DNA of 64,000 bases from CAUSKK01 sp963533935 (GCA_963533935.1 CAUSQL010000006.1:1-64000), one strand, 5' to 3'. Shown: positions 25,284 through 34,757, counted from the stretch's first letter. The notes: a model not told the origin generated them from the letters alone. Numbers and translations are program-made.

Positions 25284-25832
25284 TCAGCGGCGGCCATTCC
25301 ACAGCTGCTGTTGAATGAGAAATTGCTCCGCCTGAACCCGAAAGCCCTGGCTGATTTGCTCGTTGAGCGGCTGGCCCTCCACGGTCTTAATGGTGGCCTT
25401 GAAATGGTTGCTGAGCCGCTTCACCAGAATCAGGAAATTTTCTAGAGCCTCCGGCGCCGGGGCCGGCTGCGGCAGATTGGTGGACACCCACAGGCCGCGG
25501 ATTGGCTCCTCATCGTTAAATACATAGCCCTGGGCGTCGTTCTGAAAGAGAAATTGCACGGAATTGTCGTAGTTTTTCGTCTCGTAGAAATTGCTGTCGG
25601 TGCGCTTCAGGCCCAGGATAAAAATCACCGCCCGCCAGTCCTGCCAGCTGATGGGATTGCGCATTTTCAGGTAGCACATGAAGGACAGCTGGGGCGGCCG
25701 GCCCCGCGGCTTTACCACCCGCGGCTTTTCCACCCGCCGCAGTTCGCGAATGATGCTAAAGGCCCCCAGCAGCAGCAGCAGCAACAGCGCGCCGGCCACG
25801 CGCACCAGATTTTCCAATGTGTCCGCTTGCAT
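25284..25832 (-). CDS. Single-pass membrane protein, possibly ZipA-like
   Basis: The 182 residues have an N-terminal membrane helix (about 8-27), a basic stretch (RRVEKPRVVKPRGRPP) and a compact domain. The order of elements (AVIFILGLKRTDSNFYE, VQFLFQNDAQGYVF, ALENFLILVKRLSNHF, GQPLNEQISQGF) resembles the ZipA C-terminal FtsZ-binding domain, but identity is low and the proline-rich linker is nearly absent. The frequent ligA neighbour of zipA is missing. Treat ZipA as a hypothesis; a membrane-anchored globular domain is what is seen. Confidence 0.5.
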   Translation of the reverse strand: MQADTLENLVRVAGALLLLLLLGAFSIIRELRRVEKPRVVKPRGRPPQLSFMCYLKMRNPISWQDWRAVIFILGLKRTDSNFYETKNYDNSVQFLFQNDAQGYVFNDEEPIRGLWVSTNLPQPAPAPEALENFLILVKRLSNHFKATIKTVEGQPLNEQISQGFRVQAEQFLIQQQLWNGRR

Positions 25833-25920
25833 ATTAGTCTCCCTGAATTTTGTTGTTTAATTAGCCCATTTTAGAAGCTAAAGGGCCATTACACTGGCCG
25901 GAAATGCAATTGGAAACCCT

Positions 25921-26379
25921 ATGGCCATAAAAATTCATCACGGCCGACCGGCGCCGCTGGGACGGCAGCTGGCGGCCATGCTCTACGACAGCTTTCTACT
26001 GCTGGCGCTGTTTATCCTCGTCGGCTTTATCTTTGTCATTGGCAACGGCGGCGAACGCCTTAAGCCGGGCAGTGGCCTGCTCTATGGCTTCCGCCTGGCG
26101 CTGTTGGCCTGCTGGGCCCTGTTCTACGGCTATTTCTGGTCGGCCCAGGGGCAAACCCTCGGCATGCGCGCCTGGCGGCTGCTGCTGGTCGATGAGCGGG
26201 GCACCAGCCTGAAGTTTGGCCCGGCCCTGTATCGTTGGTTCCTGGCGCTAATCACCTGCCTGCCGCTGGGGCTGGGCCTGTTCTGGCGCCTTTGGGACCG
26301 GGACGGCCGCACCCTCTACGACCGCTGGAGCCACAGCTGCCTCTATGTGCTCGATAAAAATCCCTACGGCAAGGAATAA
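25921..26379 (+). CDS. RDD family membrane protein
   Basis: RDD proteins are small polytopic membrane proteins, some of which act as sodium/proton antiporters; most are uncharacterised. The 152 residues have three or four hydrophobic helices. The family arginine/aspartate pair sits near LGRQLAAMLYDSFLLLALF in helix 1, GQTLGMRAWRLLLVD precedes helix 3, and RTLYDRWSHSCLYV closes the protein. The start codon is shortly after the divergent ZipA-like gene. A single repeat unit overlaps the stop codon region. Confidence 0.85.
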   Translation: MAIKIHHGRPAPLGRQLAAMLYDSFLLLALFILVGFIFVIGNGGERLKPGSGLLYGFRLALLACWALFYGYFWSAQGQTLGMRAWRLLLVDERGTSLKFGPALYRWFLALITCLPLGLGLFWRLWDRDGRTLYDRWSHSCLYVLDKNPYGKE

Positions 26380-26411
26380 ACATACATCGGGGCGCTTATG
26401 CTGTATGTTTT
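26378..26411. repeat. Palindromic repeat unit, single copy
   Basis: AAACATACATCGGGGCGCTT followed by ATGCTGTATGTTTT. It directly follows the RDD stop codon and creates a spurious upstream ATG for the next gene. Confidence 0.85.
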
Positions 26412-26445
26412 TTCCGGCCGAAAGCCAATAAAATGGGCCATTTTT

Positions 26446-27165
26446 ATGACCAGCATTAAGCGAGCGATTCTGCTCCTTCTCCCCGCCAGCGCCCTGGGCC
26501 AGAGCGCCAAGGTGGATTACATCTGTAGCGACCGGGACCTGGCCTACGCCCAATTCACCTTCGACCCGGCCAGCGGTGCGCCGCAGCGGGTGGACGAATT
26601 TCTCATTCTCGCCACCGGCCGCAAGGGCAAGGATTTAACCCTGCGCGAGGACGAATCCAGCGAGGAAAATTCCGTCTTCTACGCCGAGGGCAAGCGCTAC
26701 AAAATCGTTACCACCCCGGCCATCACCGCCGCCAACGTGCGCAAGGGCACGAAAATCGAAATCTTCGACAGCATTCCCTATTCCCTAGTCAGCGATTGCC
26801 AGCCCCGCTTCAAACCCGAGGAGGAAAAGGCGGCCACGGAAACGGTTTTCAAGGCCCGCGGCGACGCCATGCGCTACCGCTGCGACGAGGGCTTTCTAGA
26901 GGCGGACTTTATCTTTAACAAGGACCGCACCGTGCCCAGCAACGTAACCGTTTACTACGAAAATAAGAAAAATCGCGAAAAGCTGGCCATGAAAATCGAC
27001 CTGGCCCAGAGCGAAGCCGGCAAAAACACTGTGTTCGTCGGGGCCCATGGAAAAAAAATGTCCGGCAGCTACATTTCCAGCGATAATCTGCCGCAAGCCC
27101 ACGGCTTGACCCTGGCCGATAACCAGGGAGTTACCATCCGTGGCAACTGTGTGCCGGAAATTTAA
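26446..27165 (+). CDS. Secreted two-domain protein, divergent adhesin-complex/lysozyme-inhibitor-like
   Basis: The 239 residues begin with a signal peptide (ILLLLPASALG). Two similar halves follow, each opening with a YxC element (VDYICSDRDL and MRYRCDEGFL) and closing with a cysteine (SDCQP and GNCVP), as in the next gene. The pattern matches a diverged tandem copy of the neisserial adhesin complex protein (ACP) fold, which inhibits lysozyme. The upstream ATG 26398 lies in a repeat unit, so ATG 26446 with its signal peptide is the better start. It shares strand and a 24-bp gap with its paralogue. Confidence 0.6.
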   Translation: MTSIKRAILLLLPASALGQSAKVDYICSDRDLAYAQFTFDPASGAPQRVDEFLILATGRKGKDLTLREDESSEENSVFYAEGKRYKIVTTPAITAANVRKGTKIEIFDSIPYSLVSDCQPRFKPEEEKAATETVFKARGDAMRYRCDEGFLEADFIFNKDRTVPSNVTVYYENKKNREKLAMKIDLAQSEAGKNTVFVGAHGKKMSGSYISSDNLPQAHGLTLADNQGVTIRGNCVPEI

Positions 27166-27189
27166 GGCACGTTTTTAAATGAGGATGTT

Positions 27190-27861
27190 ATGAAAAAAAC
27201 TCTAACTTTAACCTTACTACTCGGCCTAAGCCTTGGTGCCCGGGCCCAAACTAACCAGACCATTAATTACACCTGTGATAATGGGGTAAAGGCGACGGTC
27301 AGCTACAAGTTTGACGGCGAAACCGGCTATCCCATTAACGCAAAAGTTAAGGTGAAAAAGAAAAGCTTCACCGTTAATTACGACGCTAACCGTTCGGACG
27401 TTACCAGCAGCTTCTTCCAAAGCCCACAGGGCCACAAGCTGAACGCCGACGCCCTAACCATGGTGGATTTGAAAAACACCAACGGCATTCAAATCCTCGA
27501 CCAGAACGACCAGTTCCTGGCCAAGGAATGTAATGTGGGCGACGCCTCCGTGGACATGGAGCAGCGGCCCAGCGCCGACGCGGTGCACTACCAGTGCCAG
27601 AACGACAAGCGCCTTTCCGTGCGCTACGCCTTCAACCGGGAAGGTCTACCGGTTTCGGCCCTGGTGAACTTCAAGCGCAAGTCCTTCAAGCTGCCCATCA
27701 ACCTGGACCGTTCCGATAACACCGGCACCGTCTTCACCGGCCACGGCTATACGCTGCTGCCGGGCGGCGCCGTGGACAGCAATAACTACCGCGAGCTGGA
27801 CGGCCTGATGCTGCAAAACGCCCAGGACCAAATCGTGGCCAAGGAATGTGCCCCGGAATAG
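27190..27861 (+). CDS. Secreted tandem ACP-domain protein (adhesin complex protein/MliC-like)
   Basis: The 223 residues have a signal peptide ending near LGARA and two copies of one domain. Copy one runs from INYTCDNGVKATVSYKFDG to FLAKECN, and copy two from VHYQCQNDKRLSVRYAFN to IVAKECA. Copy two, with LVNFKRKSFKLPINLDRSDN and a final IVxKxC, closely follows the neisserial ACP pattern (YxCQ, VxYxFN, PVNLDKSDN, QIVFKDC). ACP is a surface adhesin and inhibitor of C-type lysozyme. GAGGATGTT precedes the start, and a strong terminator follows. Confidence 0.75.
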   Translation: MKKTLTLTLLLGLSLGARAQTNQTINYTCDNGVKATVSYKFDGETGYPINAKVKVKKKSFTVNYDANRSDVTSSFFQSPQGHKLNADALTMVDLKNTNGIQILDQNDQFLAKECNVGDASVDMEQRPSADAVHYQCQNDKRLSVRYAFNREGLPVSALVNFKRKSFKLPINLDRSDNTGTVFTGHGYTLLPGGAVDSNNYRELDGLMLQNAQDQIVAKECAPE

Positions 27862-27878
27862 CTTAATTAACTGGCTAG

Positions 27879-27904
27879 AGCGCTCCTCCGGGAGCGCTTT
27901 TTTT
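27879..27904 (+). terminator. Intrinsic terminator of the ACP-like pair
   Basis: AGCGCTCC, loop TCCG, GGAGCGCT, then a run of seven T, 18 bases after the stop. Confidence 0.95.
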
Positions 27905-27923
27905 ATGGTTGAAATATATGTTT

Positions 27924-28003
27924 TTACAAACATATGGGCGCTTCCCCTGTATGTTTAAAACCTTAAATAAACATACAGGGAAAGCGCCCGTCTGTATTTA
28001 TAA
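27924..28003. repeat. Paired palindromic repeat
   Basis: ACAAACATATGGGCGCTTCCC (CTGTATGTTTAA), a short centre, then TAAACATACAGGGAAAGCGCC (CGTCTGTATTTATAA). It fills the gap between the convergent ACP-like gene and the purine permease, in addition to the intrinsic terminator. Confidence 0.88.
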
Positions 28004-29293
28004 CTACATGAAGATTAGGCGGCCCAACAGAATCAGGCTTAGGGCCAGCACCCCCACATTTAGCTCCCGTGCCCGGCCGGTGATGAGCTTGCTGATGCTG
28101 TAGCTGATAAAGCCCACGGTGATGCCGTCGGCGATGGAGTAGCTGAGGGGAATCATCAGAAAGGTGAGGGCCACCGGGGTGGCTTCGGAAATGTCGCCCC
28201 AGTCGATGTCCTTCAGCGCGTACATCATGAGAATGGCCACGTAGAGTATGGCACCGGTGGTGGCGTAGCTGGGAATCATGGTCATCAGCGGCGCAAAGAA
28301 TAGGGCGAGCAGGAATAGCAGGCCCGTAATTACCGCCATCAGGCCGGTGCGACCGCCCACCGCCACGCCGGCGGCACTTTCCACGTAGCTAGTGGTGTTG
28401 GAGGTGCCGAGCAGGGCGCCGATGACCGTAGCGCCGCTGTCCGCCAGCAGCGCCTTTTTCAACTGGGGAATTTCGCCCCGTTTACTTAGGCCGGCCCGGT
28501 CGGTTACGCCGATGAGGGTGCCGGCGGTGTCGAATAAATCCACGAAGAAGAAGGCGAAGATGACGCTAATTAGCTCCGGTCTGAGCGCCCCCAGCAGGTC
28601 CAGCTGAAACAGGGTCGGCGCCAGGGCCGGCGGCGGCGCCAGCAGCGCATCGGCCAGCTGATTATTGTCAAAGAGCACCGCCAGCAGCGCCACCGCAAAG
28701 ACGGAAATCATCACCGCCCCGCTGATGCGCAGGTGGTTCAGCGCCACAATTAGAAATAGGCCGGTGAAGGTCATCAGCGCCGGAAAGGCGCCGAGATTGC
28801 CGAGATGCACCAGGGTGGCGTCGCTGTTCACAATCACGCCGCCGTTCTGCAGCGCAATGAAGGCGAGAAAGCCACCGATGCCGGCGCCAATGGCCTTCTT
28901 CAAACTTAGGGGAATGGCCTGAATGAGCCACTCGCGCAGGCGGAAAAGGCTGATGAGCAGGAAAATCAGACCGGACCAGAACACGCAGCCCAGGGCCACC
29001 TGCCAGGAATGGCCCATTTTTAAAACCACCGTGTAGGTGAAAAAGGCGTTTAAACCCATGCCCGGCGCCAGGGCAATGGGCAGGTTGGCGTAGAAACCCA
29101 TGATGAAGGAGCCCAGCGCCGCCGCCAAACAGGTGGCCACAAAGACCGCCTGCTTGTCCATGCCGGTTTGCGCCAGCATGGCCGGATTCACAAAGATGAT
29201 GTAGGCCATGGTGAGAAAAGTTGTTAGACCGGCCAAAAGCTCGGTTTTAACCGTGGTGCCCTGCTCCCGCAGGCGGAAATATTTTTCCAGCAT
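28004..29293 (-). CDS. NCS2-family purine permease (AzgA-like)
   Basis: This 429-residue inner-membrane proton symporter resembles AdeP/GhxP, which import adenine or guanine/hypoxanthine. It has the family start MLEKYFRLREQGTTVKTE, then GLTTFLTMAYIIFVNP, LAPGMGLNAFFTYTVV and GTSNTTSYVESAAGVAVGGRTG, which belong to the AzgA branch of NCS2. About 12-14 hydrophobic segments are visible. The frame is open to 29341, but ATG 29293 begins the conserved N-terminus. It is divergent from nth, with 38 bp between the starts. Confidence 0.9.
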   Translation of the reverse strand: MLEKYFRLREQGTTVKTELLAGLTTFLTMAYIIFVNPAMLAQTGMDKQAVFVATCLAAALGSFIMGFYANLPIALAPGMGLNAFFTYTVVLKMGHSWQVALGCVFWSGLIFLLISLFRLREWLIQAIPLSLKKAIGAGIGGFLAFIALQNGGVIVNSDATLVHLGNLGAFPALMTFTGLFLIVALNHLRISGAVMISVFAVALLAVLFDNNQLADALLAPPPALAPTLFQLDLLGALRPELISVIFAFFFVDLFDTAGTLIGVTDRAGLSKRGEIPQLKKALLADSGATVIGALLGTSNTTSYVESAAGVAVGGRTGLMAVITGLLFLLALFFAPLMTMIPSYATTGAILYVAILMMYALKDIDWGDISEATPVALTFLMIPLSYSIADGITVGFISYSISKLITGRARELNVGVLALSLILLGRLIFM

Positions 29294-29331
29294 TGAACTT
29301 ATCCAAAAAGGGGAAATTATAAAATAGTCCC

Positions 29332-29997
29332 ATGAAAACAATGACTAAAGCCCAGATTGCCGAGGCCTTCCGCCGCTGGCAGGCGCAAAATCCCACGCCG
29401 CGCACGGAACTGCAATTTCACAATAATTTTCAGCTGCTGATGGCGGTCATGCTGTCGGCGCAGAGCACGGATAAAAGCGTCAATCGGGCGACGGCCAAAC
29501 TGTTTGCCGTTGCCCCCGACCCGGAGAAGATGTTGGCCCTGGGGCTGGATAATTTAAAGGAATACATAAAAACCATCGGCCTTTACAACAATAAGGCGGT
29601 GAATATGCTGAAGACCTGCCAGCTGTTGCTGGAAAAATTCCATGGTCAGGTGCCAAACCGACGGGATGATTTGGAAAGTTTGCCCGGCGTGGGTCGCAAA
29701 ACCGCCAACGTGATTCTTAACACCGCCTTCGGCCAGCCAACTATGGCCGTGGATACCCACATTTTCCGCCTGGCCAACCGCACGGGCCTGGCGCCGGGCA
29801 AGACGGTCAATGCGGTGGAAAAGCAACTGTTGCAGCGGGTGCCGCCACGGTATTTGCAATACGGCCACAACTGGCTGGTGCTGCACGGCCGCTACGTGTG
29901 CCAGGCGCGGCGGCCCCGCTGCGACGAGTGTCTCATTCGCGACCTCTGCGTCAGCGGTCGTCAGCGGTCGGCCCTTGACAGCAAAGGGAAAATTTAG
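29332..29997 (+). CDS. nth: Endonuclease III
   Basis: Nth is a DNA glycosylase/AP lyase for oxidised pyrimidines. The 221 residues show the helix-hairpin-helix with catalytic lysine (LPGVGRKTANVILNTAFG), the catalytic aspartate (VDTHIFRLANRT) and the four-cysteine [4Fe-4S] loop (CQARRPRCDECLIRDLC) near the C-terminus. About 20 residues follow the cluster. ATG 29341 (MTKAQ) is an equally possible start. The rnf operon, a frequent neighbour, is absent. Confidence 0.95.
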   Translation: MKTMTKAQIAEAFRRWQAQNPTPRTELQFHNNFQLLMAVMLSAQSTDKSVNRATAKLFAVAPDPEKMLALGLDNLKEYIKTIGLYNNKAVNMLKTCQLLLEKFHGQVPNRRDDLESLPGVGRKTANVILNTAFGQPTMAVDTHIFRLANRTGLAPGKTVNAVEKQLLQRVPPRYLQYGHNWLVLHGRYVCQARRPRCDECLIRDLCVSGRQRSALDSKGKI

Positions 29998-30016
29998 TCT
30001 AATGCCTCCCTTCTTC

Positions 30017-30089
30017 GGCCAAGTAGCTCAGTTGGTAGAGCAGAGGATTGAAAATCCTCGTGTCGGCGGTTCGATTCCGTCCTTGGCCA
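30017..30089 (+). tRNA. tRNA-Phe (GAA)
   Basis: A full cloverleaf can be drawn. The acceptor stem GGCCAAG pairs with CTTGGCC, the D-loop reads AGCTCAGTTGGTAGAGC, the anticodon arm is GAGGATTGAAAATCCTC with anticodon GAA, and the T-arm is CGGCGGTTCGATTCCGTC. After the discriminator A the DNA reads CCT, so the CCA tail is not fully encoded and must be completed by nucleotidyltransferase. Confidence 0.96.
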
Positions 30090-30129
30090 CCTTCATTTCT
30101 TTCATTAACTAATTTAAAGAGGTACGACT

Positions 30130-30366
30130 ATGGCACGCGTTTGCCAGGTAACCGGTAAAAAGCCGATGGTCGGTAATACCGTTTCACATGCTAACAATAA
30201 AAATAAGCGCCGTTTTCTTCCCAACCTAACCTATCACCGCTTCTGGGTGGAGAGCGAAAATCGCTTTGTCAGACTGAGAGTTTCTGCCAAGGGAATGCGT
30301 ATTATCGATAAAAAGGGCATTGACGCCATTCTGGCGGAGATTCGTGCCCGTGGTGAAAAAATTTAA
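30130..30366 (+). CDS. rpmB: 50S ribosomal protein L28
   Basis: L28 is a small basic protein of the large subunit. The 78 residues match the proteobacterial family: ARVCQVTGKKPMVGNTVSHA, NKNKRRFLPNL, FWVESENRFVRLRVSAKG and a helical end. AAAGAGG lies before the ATG. rpmG follows after 10 bases, the standard rpmB-rpmG pair. Confidence 0.97.
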   Translation: MARVCQVTGKKPMVGNTVSHANNKNKRRFLPNLTYHRFWVESENRFVRLRVSAKGMRIIDKKGIDAILAEIRARGEKI

Positions 30367-30376
30367 GGAGTAAGCT

Positions 30377-30550
30377 ATGGCGAAGAAAAAAGGTGCGGTG
30401 GAAAAAATCCGTTTGGTTTCTTCTGAAAACACGGGCCATTTCTATACTACGACTAAGAACAAGCGTAATTCTCCGGAAAAAATGGAGATTAAGAAATATG
30501 ACCCGGTGGTGCGTAAGCACGTTATTTATAAAGAAGCAAAAATTAAATAA
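30377..30550 (+). CDS. rpmG: 50S ribosomal protein L33
   Basis: This is a 57-residue product, recognisable by KIRLVSSENTGHFYTTTKN and YDPVVRKHVIYKEAKIK. It has no cysteines, so it is the zinc-free form of L33. AAGGAG lies seven bases before the ATG. Co-transcribed with rpmB. Confidence 0.96.
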   Translation: MAKKKGAVEKIRLVSSENTGHFYTTTKNKRNSPEKMEIKKYDPVVRKHVIYKEAKIK

Positions 30551-30570
30551 GCGCTTCTTTTCTCCTTGGA

Positions 30571-30596
30571 AAGCCCGCGACAGTGGGCTTTTTTCA
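30571..30596 (+). terminator. Intrinsic terminator of rpmB-rpmG
   Basis: AAGCCC, an 8-nt loop, GGGCTT, then a T-run, about 20 bases after the rpmG stop. Confidence 0.88.
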
Positions 30597-30606
30597 TATC
30601 TAAGTT

Positions 30607-31449
30607 ATGCAAAAAACCCTAATTCACTGTGAAGAAATCAGCGGCTGGCGCGGCAGCAATTGGCTCTTCAACAATATTAATCTGACCGTCGCCAGCGGCG
30701 AAATCGTCATGCTCATCGGCAATAACGGGGTGGGTAAGACCACCCTGCTGGAAATCATCGCCGGCGCCCGCCCGCTCCAGGGGGGCCAGCTCCATAATTT
30801 CTGCCAGCCGTCGCACTGGCTTGGCTATTTGCCCACCCAGGCGCCCCTCTATCCCCAGCTGACCGTGCGCCGCTATCTGGAAACCTGTGCTCTGCTGCGC
30901 CAGCGCTCGGTGGCGGACGTGGCGCGGGTTATTAATCTCTGCGGCCTAGAGTCGGTGCTGACCAAGCGCTGCGGCCAGCTGTCCCACGGCTTTGGCCAGC
31001 GCACAGCCCTGGCCCAGGCGCTGCTGCACCGGCCCCAGCTACTGCTATTGGATGAATTATCCAACGGCCTGGACTACGGGCAGAAGCAGGAATTCATGGC
31101 GCTGCTACGCCGCATTAAGGGCGAATGCGGCATTCTCATGATTAGCCACGATTGGCAGGAGGTGGGCCAGCTGGCGGACCGGCTCTACCTGCTACAGGAA
31201 GGCGGCAACCTGCGGGAAATCAGCCTGCCAATTCGCACGGAACGGCAGCGCTGGCTACAAACCCGCGACCCGGCCACGGCGGCGCGGTTGGCGGCGGACT
31301 TTCCCGGCGCTTACCTGGAGAACTCCTTCCTGGCCGTCAATGATGAAGCGGCCACGGCGGCGGCGCTGGCCAAACATGTGGCGGCCATCGTCGCCCTTTA
31401 TCCCCATTACCCGGCGGCGGCGCTGGCGGAGAAACTCCATGCTCACTAA
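30607..31449 (+). CDS. ABC transporter ATP-binding protein
   Basis: The 280 residues have Walker A (GNNGVGKTT near 37-45), a Q-loop region (LPTQAPLYPQLTVRRYL), a signature reading LSHGFGQR, Walker B (LLLLDELSNGLD, with L in place of the usual P after DE) and the H-loop (MISHDWQEV). It resembles GldA/NosF-type ATPases that drive ABC-2 exporters. The C-terminal 70 residues form the regulatory extension common in that group. It overlaps the permease gene by 11 bp. The cargo is unknown. Confidence 0.85.
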   Translation: MQKTLIHCEEISGWRGSNWLFNNINLTVASGEIVMLIGNNGVGKTTLLEIIAGARPLQGGQLHNFCQPSHWLGYLPTQAPLYPQLTVRRYLETCALLRQRSVADVARVINLCGLESVLTKRCGQLSHGFGQRTALAQALLHRPQLLLLDELSNGLDYGQKQEFMALLRRIKGECGILMISHDWQEVGQLADRLYLLQEGGNLREISLPIRTERQRWLQTRDPATAARLAADFPGAYLENSFLAVNDEAATAAALAKHVAAIVALYPHYPAAALAEKLHAH

Positions 31450-32169
31450 TCACCTGCGCAAGGAGTGGCGGCTGCTCTTTTCCCCCACTCTACTGATTGC
31501 CCTGGCCCTGGCCTGGCTGGCCCTCGGCTGGTTTTTGCTGGCGCTGCTCCAGGAATACCAGGCCATCGCCGCCCAGCTGGCGCAGCTGGAAAACCGCCGC
31601 GGCGCCACGGAAATGCTGCTGGGCACCGCCAATGACTTTGTGAAGTGGCTAATGGTGCTCTGGTCGATTTTCTTCGGCGCCCGCAGCCTGGCGGTGGAAA
31701 GGCAATGGCACACGCTCACCCTGTATTACGGCCAGAGCTGGCAGAATTTCTATCTGGCCAAGGCGCTGCTGCTAACGCTTGCGCTGCTGCTGCTGACCTT
31801 ACCCTTCTGGCTAACGGCCGGCGGGCTGGCGGCCGGCGTTAGCTGGGACAAGCCCCTATTGCTGTCCTACCTGCTCGGCCAATTATTTTTCATGGCCTTT
31901 GCAGTGGGCCTAAGCCTGACCATTTCCGCGGGCCAGAGCCAGGGTTTAAGCGCCTCACTGCTGACGGCCCTCTGCTGGCTGCTGCTGTGGCTAAGTCCCA
32001 CCCTAAGTAGCACACCGCCCTGGCTGCCGGTGCTCATGCGCTACCTGTCGCCCTTCGAGCATTTTCAGCTGTTGCAGCAGGGCATTTTGAGCGTGCAGAC
32101 GATTTTTTACGCCGCCTTTACCACGGGCATTTTTATAATGGCCGTCCCCTATTTCTGGCAGGAGAAGCC

Positions 32170-32173
<4 letters not shown>
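31439..32173 (+). CDS. ABC-2 type transporter permease
   Basis: The 244-residue membrane protein has six predicted helices in the ABC-2/GldF pattern. A first helix is followed by an extracytoplasmic coiled region (LLQEYQAIAAQLAQLENRRG), an LVERQWHT-like cytoplasmic element (SLAVERQWHTLTLYYG) and the characteristic YLSPFEHFQLLQQGILSVQT before the last helix. The frame is open to 31340, but the conserved start MLTNHLRKEW at 31439 overlaps the ATPase end. The next gene, sohB, overlaps its stop (ATGA). Function follows from the ATPase: export of an unknown substrate. Confidence 0.82.
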
Positions 32174-33180
<1,007 letters not shown>

Positions 33181-33181
33181 A

Positions 33182-33260
33182 TTTACCGGCAAGGAAGCGC
33201 TTTAGATGTATGTAATTAGGCTAAATACATACATCTGAAGCGCTTCCCTGTTTGTAATTT
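33182..33260. repeat. Paired palindromic repeat
   Basis: TTTACCGGCAAGGAAGCGCTT (TAGATGTATGTAATTA), centre GG, mirror ending TCCCTGTTTGTAA. It lies between sohB and a convergent lipoprotein gene. Confidence 0.88.
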
Positions 33261-33265
33261 GTCGA

Positions 33266-33985
33266 TTATTTATCGGTGGCGATTATACCCACCATACCCA
33301 CCATACCCACCAAACCCACCGTGCCCACGGCCATCTGCACCGGCAGCGTTACCAGGTCAAAGCCAATGGCCAGCGGGTAGAGGGCGGAACTCCTGGCCTT
33401 TTCTTCCTTTCTAATGTCGAAGAAGGTAGGGCGGCTTATCTGCCATTGCTGGCCCAGGCTGCTGCGCGGCCGCTGGGCCAGGGTGATTTTGCTGCTTAAT
33501 CGCCGCTGGCAGTAGCTCTGTTCGCATTTAAAGTTCAGCGCCGCCAGCTGCTGCTGCTCCTGGGCACTTAACGGCCCTTGGCCCTTGTAAACCACCGTTA
33601 CGGGCACATCGTTAAATTCACTTTTTTGCAGAGTCTGCGCCGTCCCATCTTGGTACATAACCAGGGTGTCCTGGCCGGTGGCGTGGGGGAAGAGCAGCAG
33701 GCTGGTGCGCTCCATGTTCAGGCCCTGCATGATGCGCAGGAACAGCTGCGCATCTCCCTCCTGGGCCGCTGGCTGGGCGAAGTAGCTGTACTTTTGCCCG
33801 AGGAAAACCACGGCGTTTTCAAAGCCGGGCACCGGCGTCTGCGGCCGGCCAAAGGCGACGATTTGGTCGCGGCTCAGGGTGGTAAATTCGTGGGACTCGC
33901 TGGAAGTGGCCATTAGCGTGTAGGTGCTACAGCCGGACAGGAGACCGGCCAGCAGACCGCCGGCCAGCAGGGTGATTTTTTTCAT
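33266..33985 (-). CDS. YceK/YidQ-like lipoprotein, copy A
   Basis: The 239 residues start with a lipoprotein signal (lipobox LLSGC, cysteine near 19). The product is paralogous to the next gene: both share SRDxIVxFGxPQTPVPGFE, AVVFxGQKYSYFA, PLSAQEQQQLAALxFKC and a closing LAIGFDLVTLPVQ hydrophobic segment, which recalls the end of YceK/YidQ lipoproteins. Function is unknown. The last residues (VGLVGMVGMVGII) come from a 9-bp tandem repeat (about 33286-33320). This protein is 16 residues longer than its paralogue, mostly at its ends. Confidence 0.65.
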   Translation of the reverse strand: MKKITLLAGGLLAGLLSGCSTYTLMATSSESHEFTTLSRDQIVAFGRPQTPVPGFENAVVFLGQKYSYFAQPAAQEGDAQLFLRIMQGLNMERTSLLLFPHATGQDTLVMYQDGTAQTLQKSEFNDVPVTVVYKGQGPLSAQEQQQLAALNFKCEQSYCQRRLSSKITLAQRPRSSLGQQWQISRPTFFDIRKEEKARSSALYPLAIGFDLVTLPVQMAVGTVGLVGMVGMVGIIATDK

Positions 33986-33998
33986 GGATAATTCCTAA

Positions 33999-34078
33999 AT
34001 TTAAATACAGGGTAAGCGCCCCGTTGTATGTTTAATCTCAAAAAACCTACAGCAGAAGCGCCCGGTGGCAGCTATAAA
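33999..34078. repeat. Paired, worn palindromic repeat
   Basis: AAATACAGGGTAAGCGCCCC (GTTGTATGTTTAAT) and ACCTACAGCAGAAGCGCCC (GGTGGCAGCTATAAAA). Unlike most pairs, both units point the same way. It lies between the two paralogous lipoprotein genes. Confidence 0.75.
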
Positions 34079-34085
34079 ACGCTTC

Positions 34086-34757
34086 CTACTCCATGGCGCC
34101 GGCCACGCTCACGGCCAGCACCTGTACGGGTAGAGTTATCAGGTCGTAGGTTAGGGCCAGGGGCAAGAAGAGGCCCACTTGCTTATGTTCGCCGCGGCGG
34201 CGGATTTCAAAGAACAGGGGTTTGCCCATGGACCACTGCTGGTCGAGGCGGTTGCGCGGCAGCTGAGCCACGGTGATTTTGCCGTGCAGTACCCGGTAGC
34301 AGCGGCTGCCCCGGCACTTGAATTTCAGGGCTGCTAACTGCTGCTGTTCCTGGGCCGTCAGTGGTTCCCGCCGTTCGTAAACCACGGCGATGGTTTCGCT
34401 AAATTCCCGCTGTTCCTGCTCGCTGGCCGGCGTCAGCTTTTGGTAGAGCGTCAGCGTGTCCGCACCCTTTTCCATGGGCAGCTCCAGCCGGGTGTAGTTC
34501 ATGTCTAGTCCGCCCATGATGCGTTGGAACAGCTGCGGGTCTTTGTTATCCACGCCAGGTGTGGCGAAGTAGCTGTATTTTTGCCCGATGAAAACCACAG
34601 CGCCCTCAAAGCCGGGCACCGGCGTTTGCGGATAGCCGAAGCCGACAATCCGGTCGCGGCTGAGCAAAGTGTCGTTGGTTTTCATTCCTTCCATTATGAC
34701 GGTGGTGGTGGCGCAGGCCGTGAGTAGGCAGCTGGCCAGCAGTAATATCTTTTTCAT
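34086..34757 (-). CDS. YceK/YidQ-like lipoprotein, copy B
   Basis: The 223 residues have a lipobox ending in LLTAC (cysteine near 15). The body is paralogous to copy A, with VGFGYPQTPVPGFEGAVVF, GQKYSYFATPG, PLTAQEQQQLAALKFKC and the end LPLALTYDLITLPVQVL. The pair probably arose by tandem duplication; identity is moderate, so the event is not recent. No enzymatic motif is seen. A gene-distal repeat pair separates it from the divergent ffs promoter. Confidence 0.65.
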   Translation of the reverse strand: MKKILLLASCLLTACATTTVIMEGMKTNDTLLSRDRIVGFGYPQTPVPGFEGAVVFIGQKYSYFATPGVDNKDPQLFQRIMGGLDMNYTRLELPMEKGADTLTLYQKLTPASEQEQREFSETIAVVYERREPLTAQEQQQLAALKFKCRGSRCYRVLHGKITVAQLPRNRLDQQWSMGKPLFFEIRRRGEHKQVGLFLPLALTYDLITLPVQVLAVSVAGAME

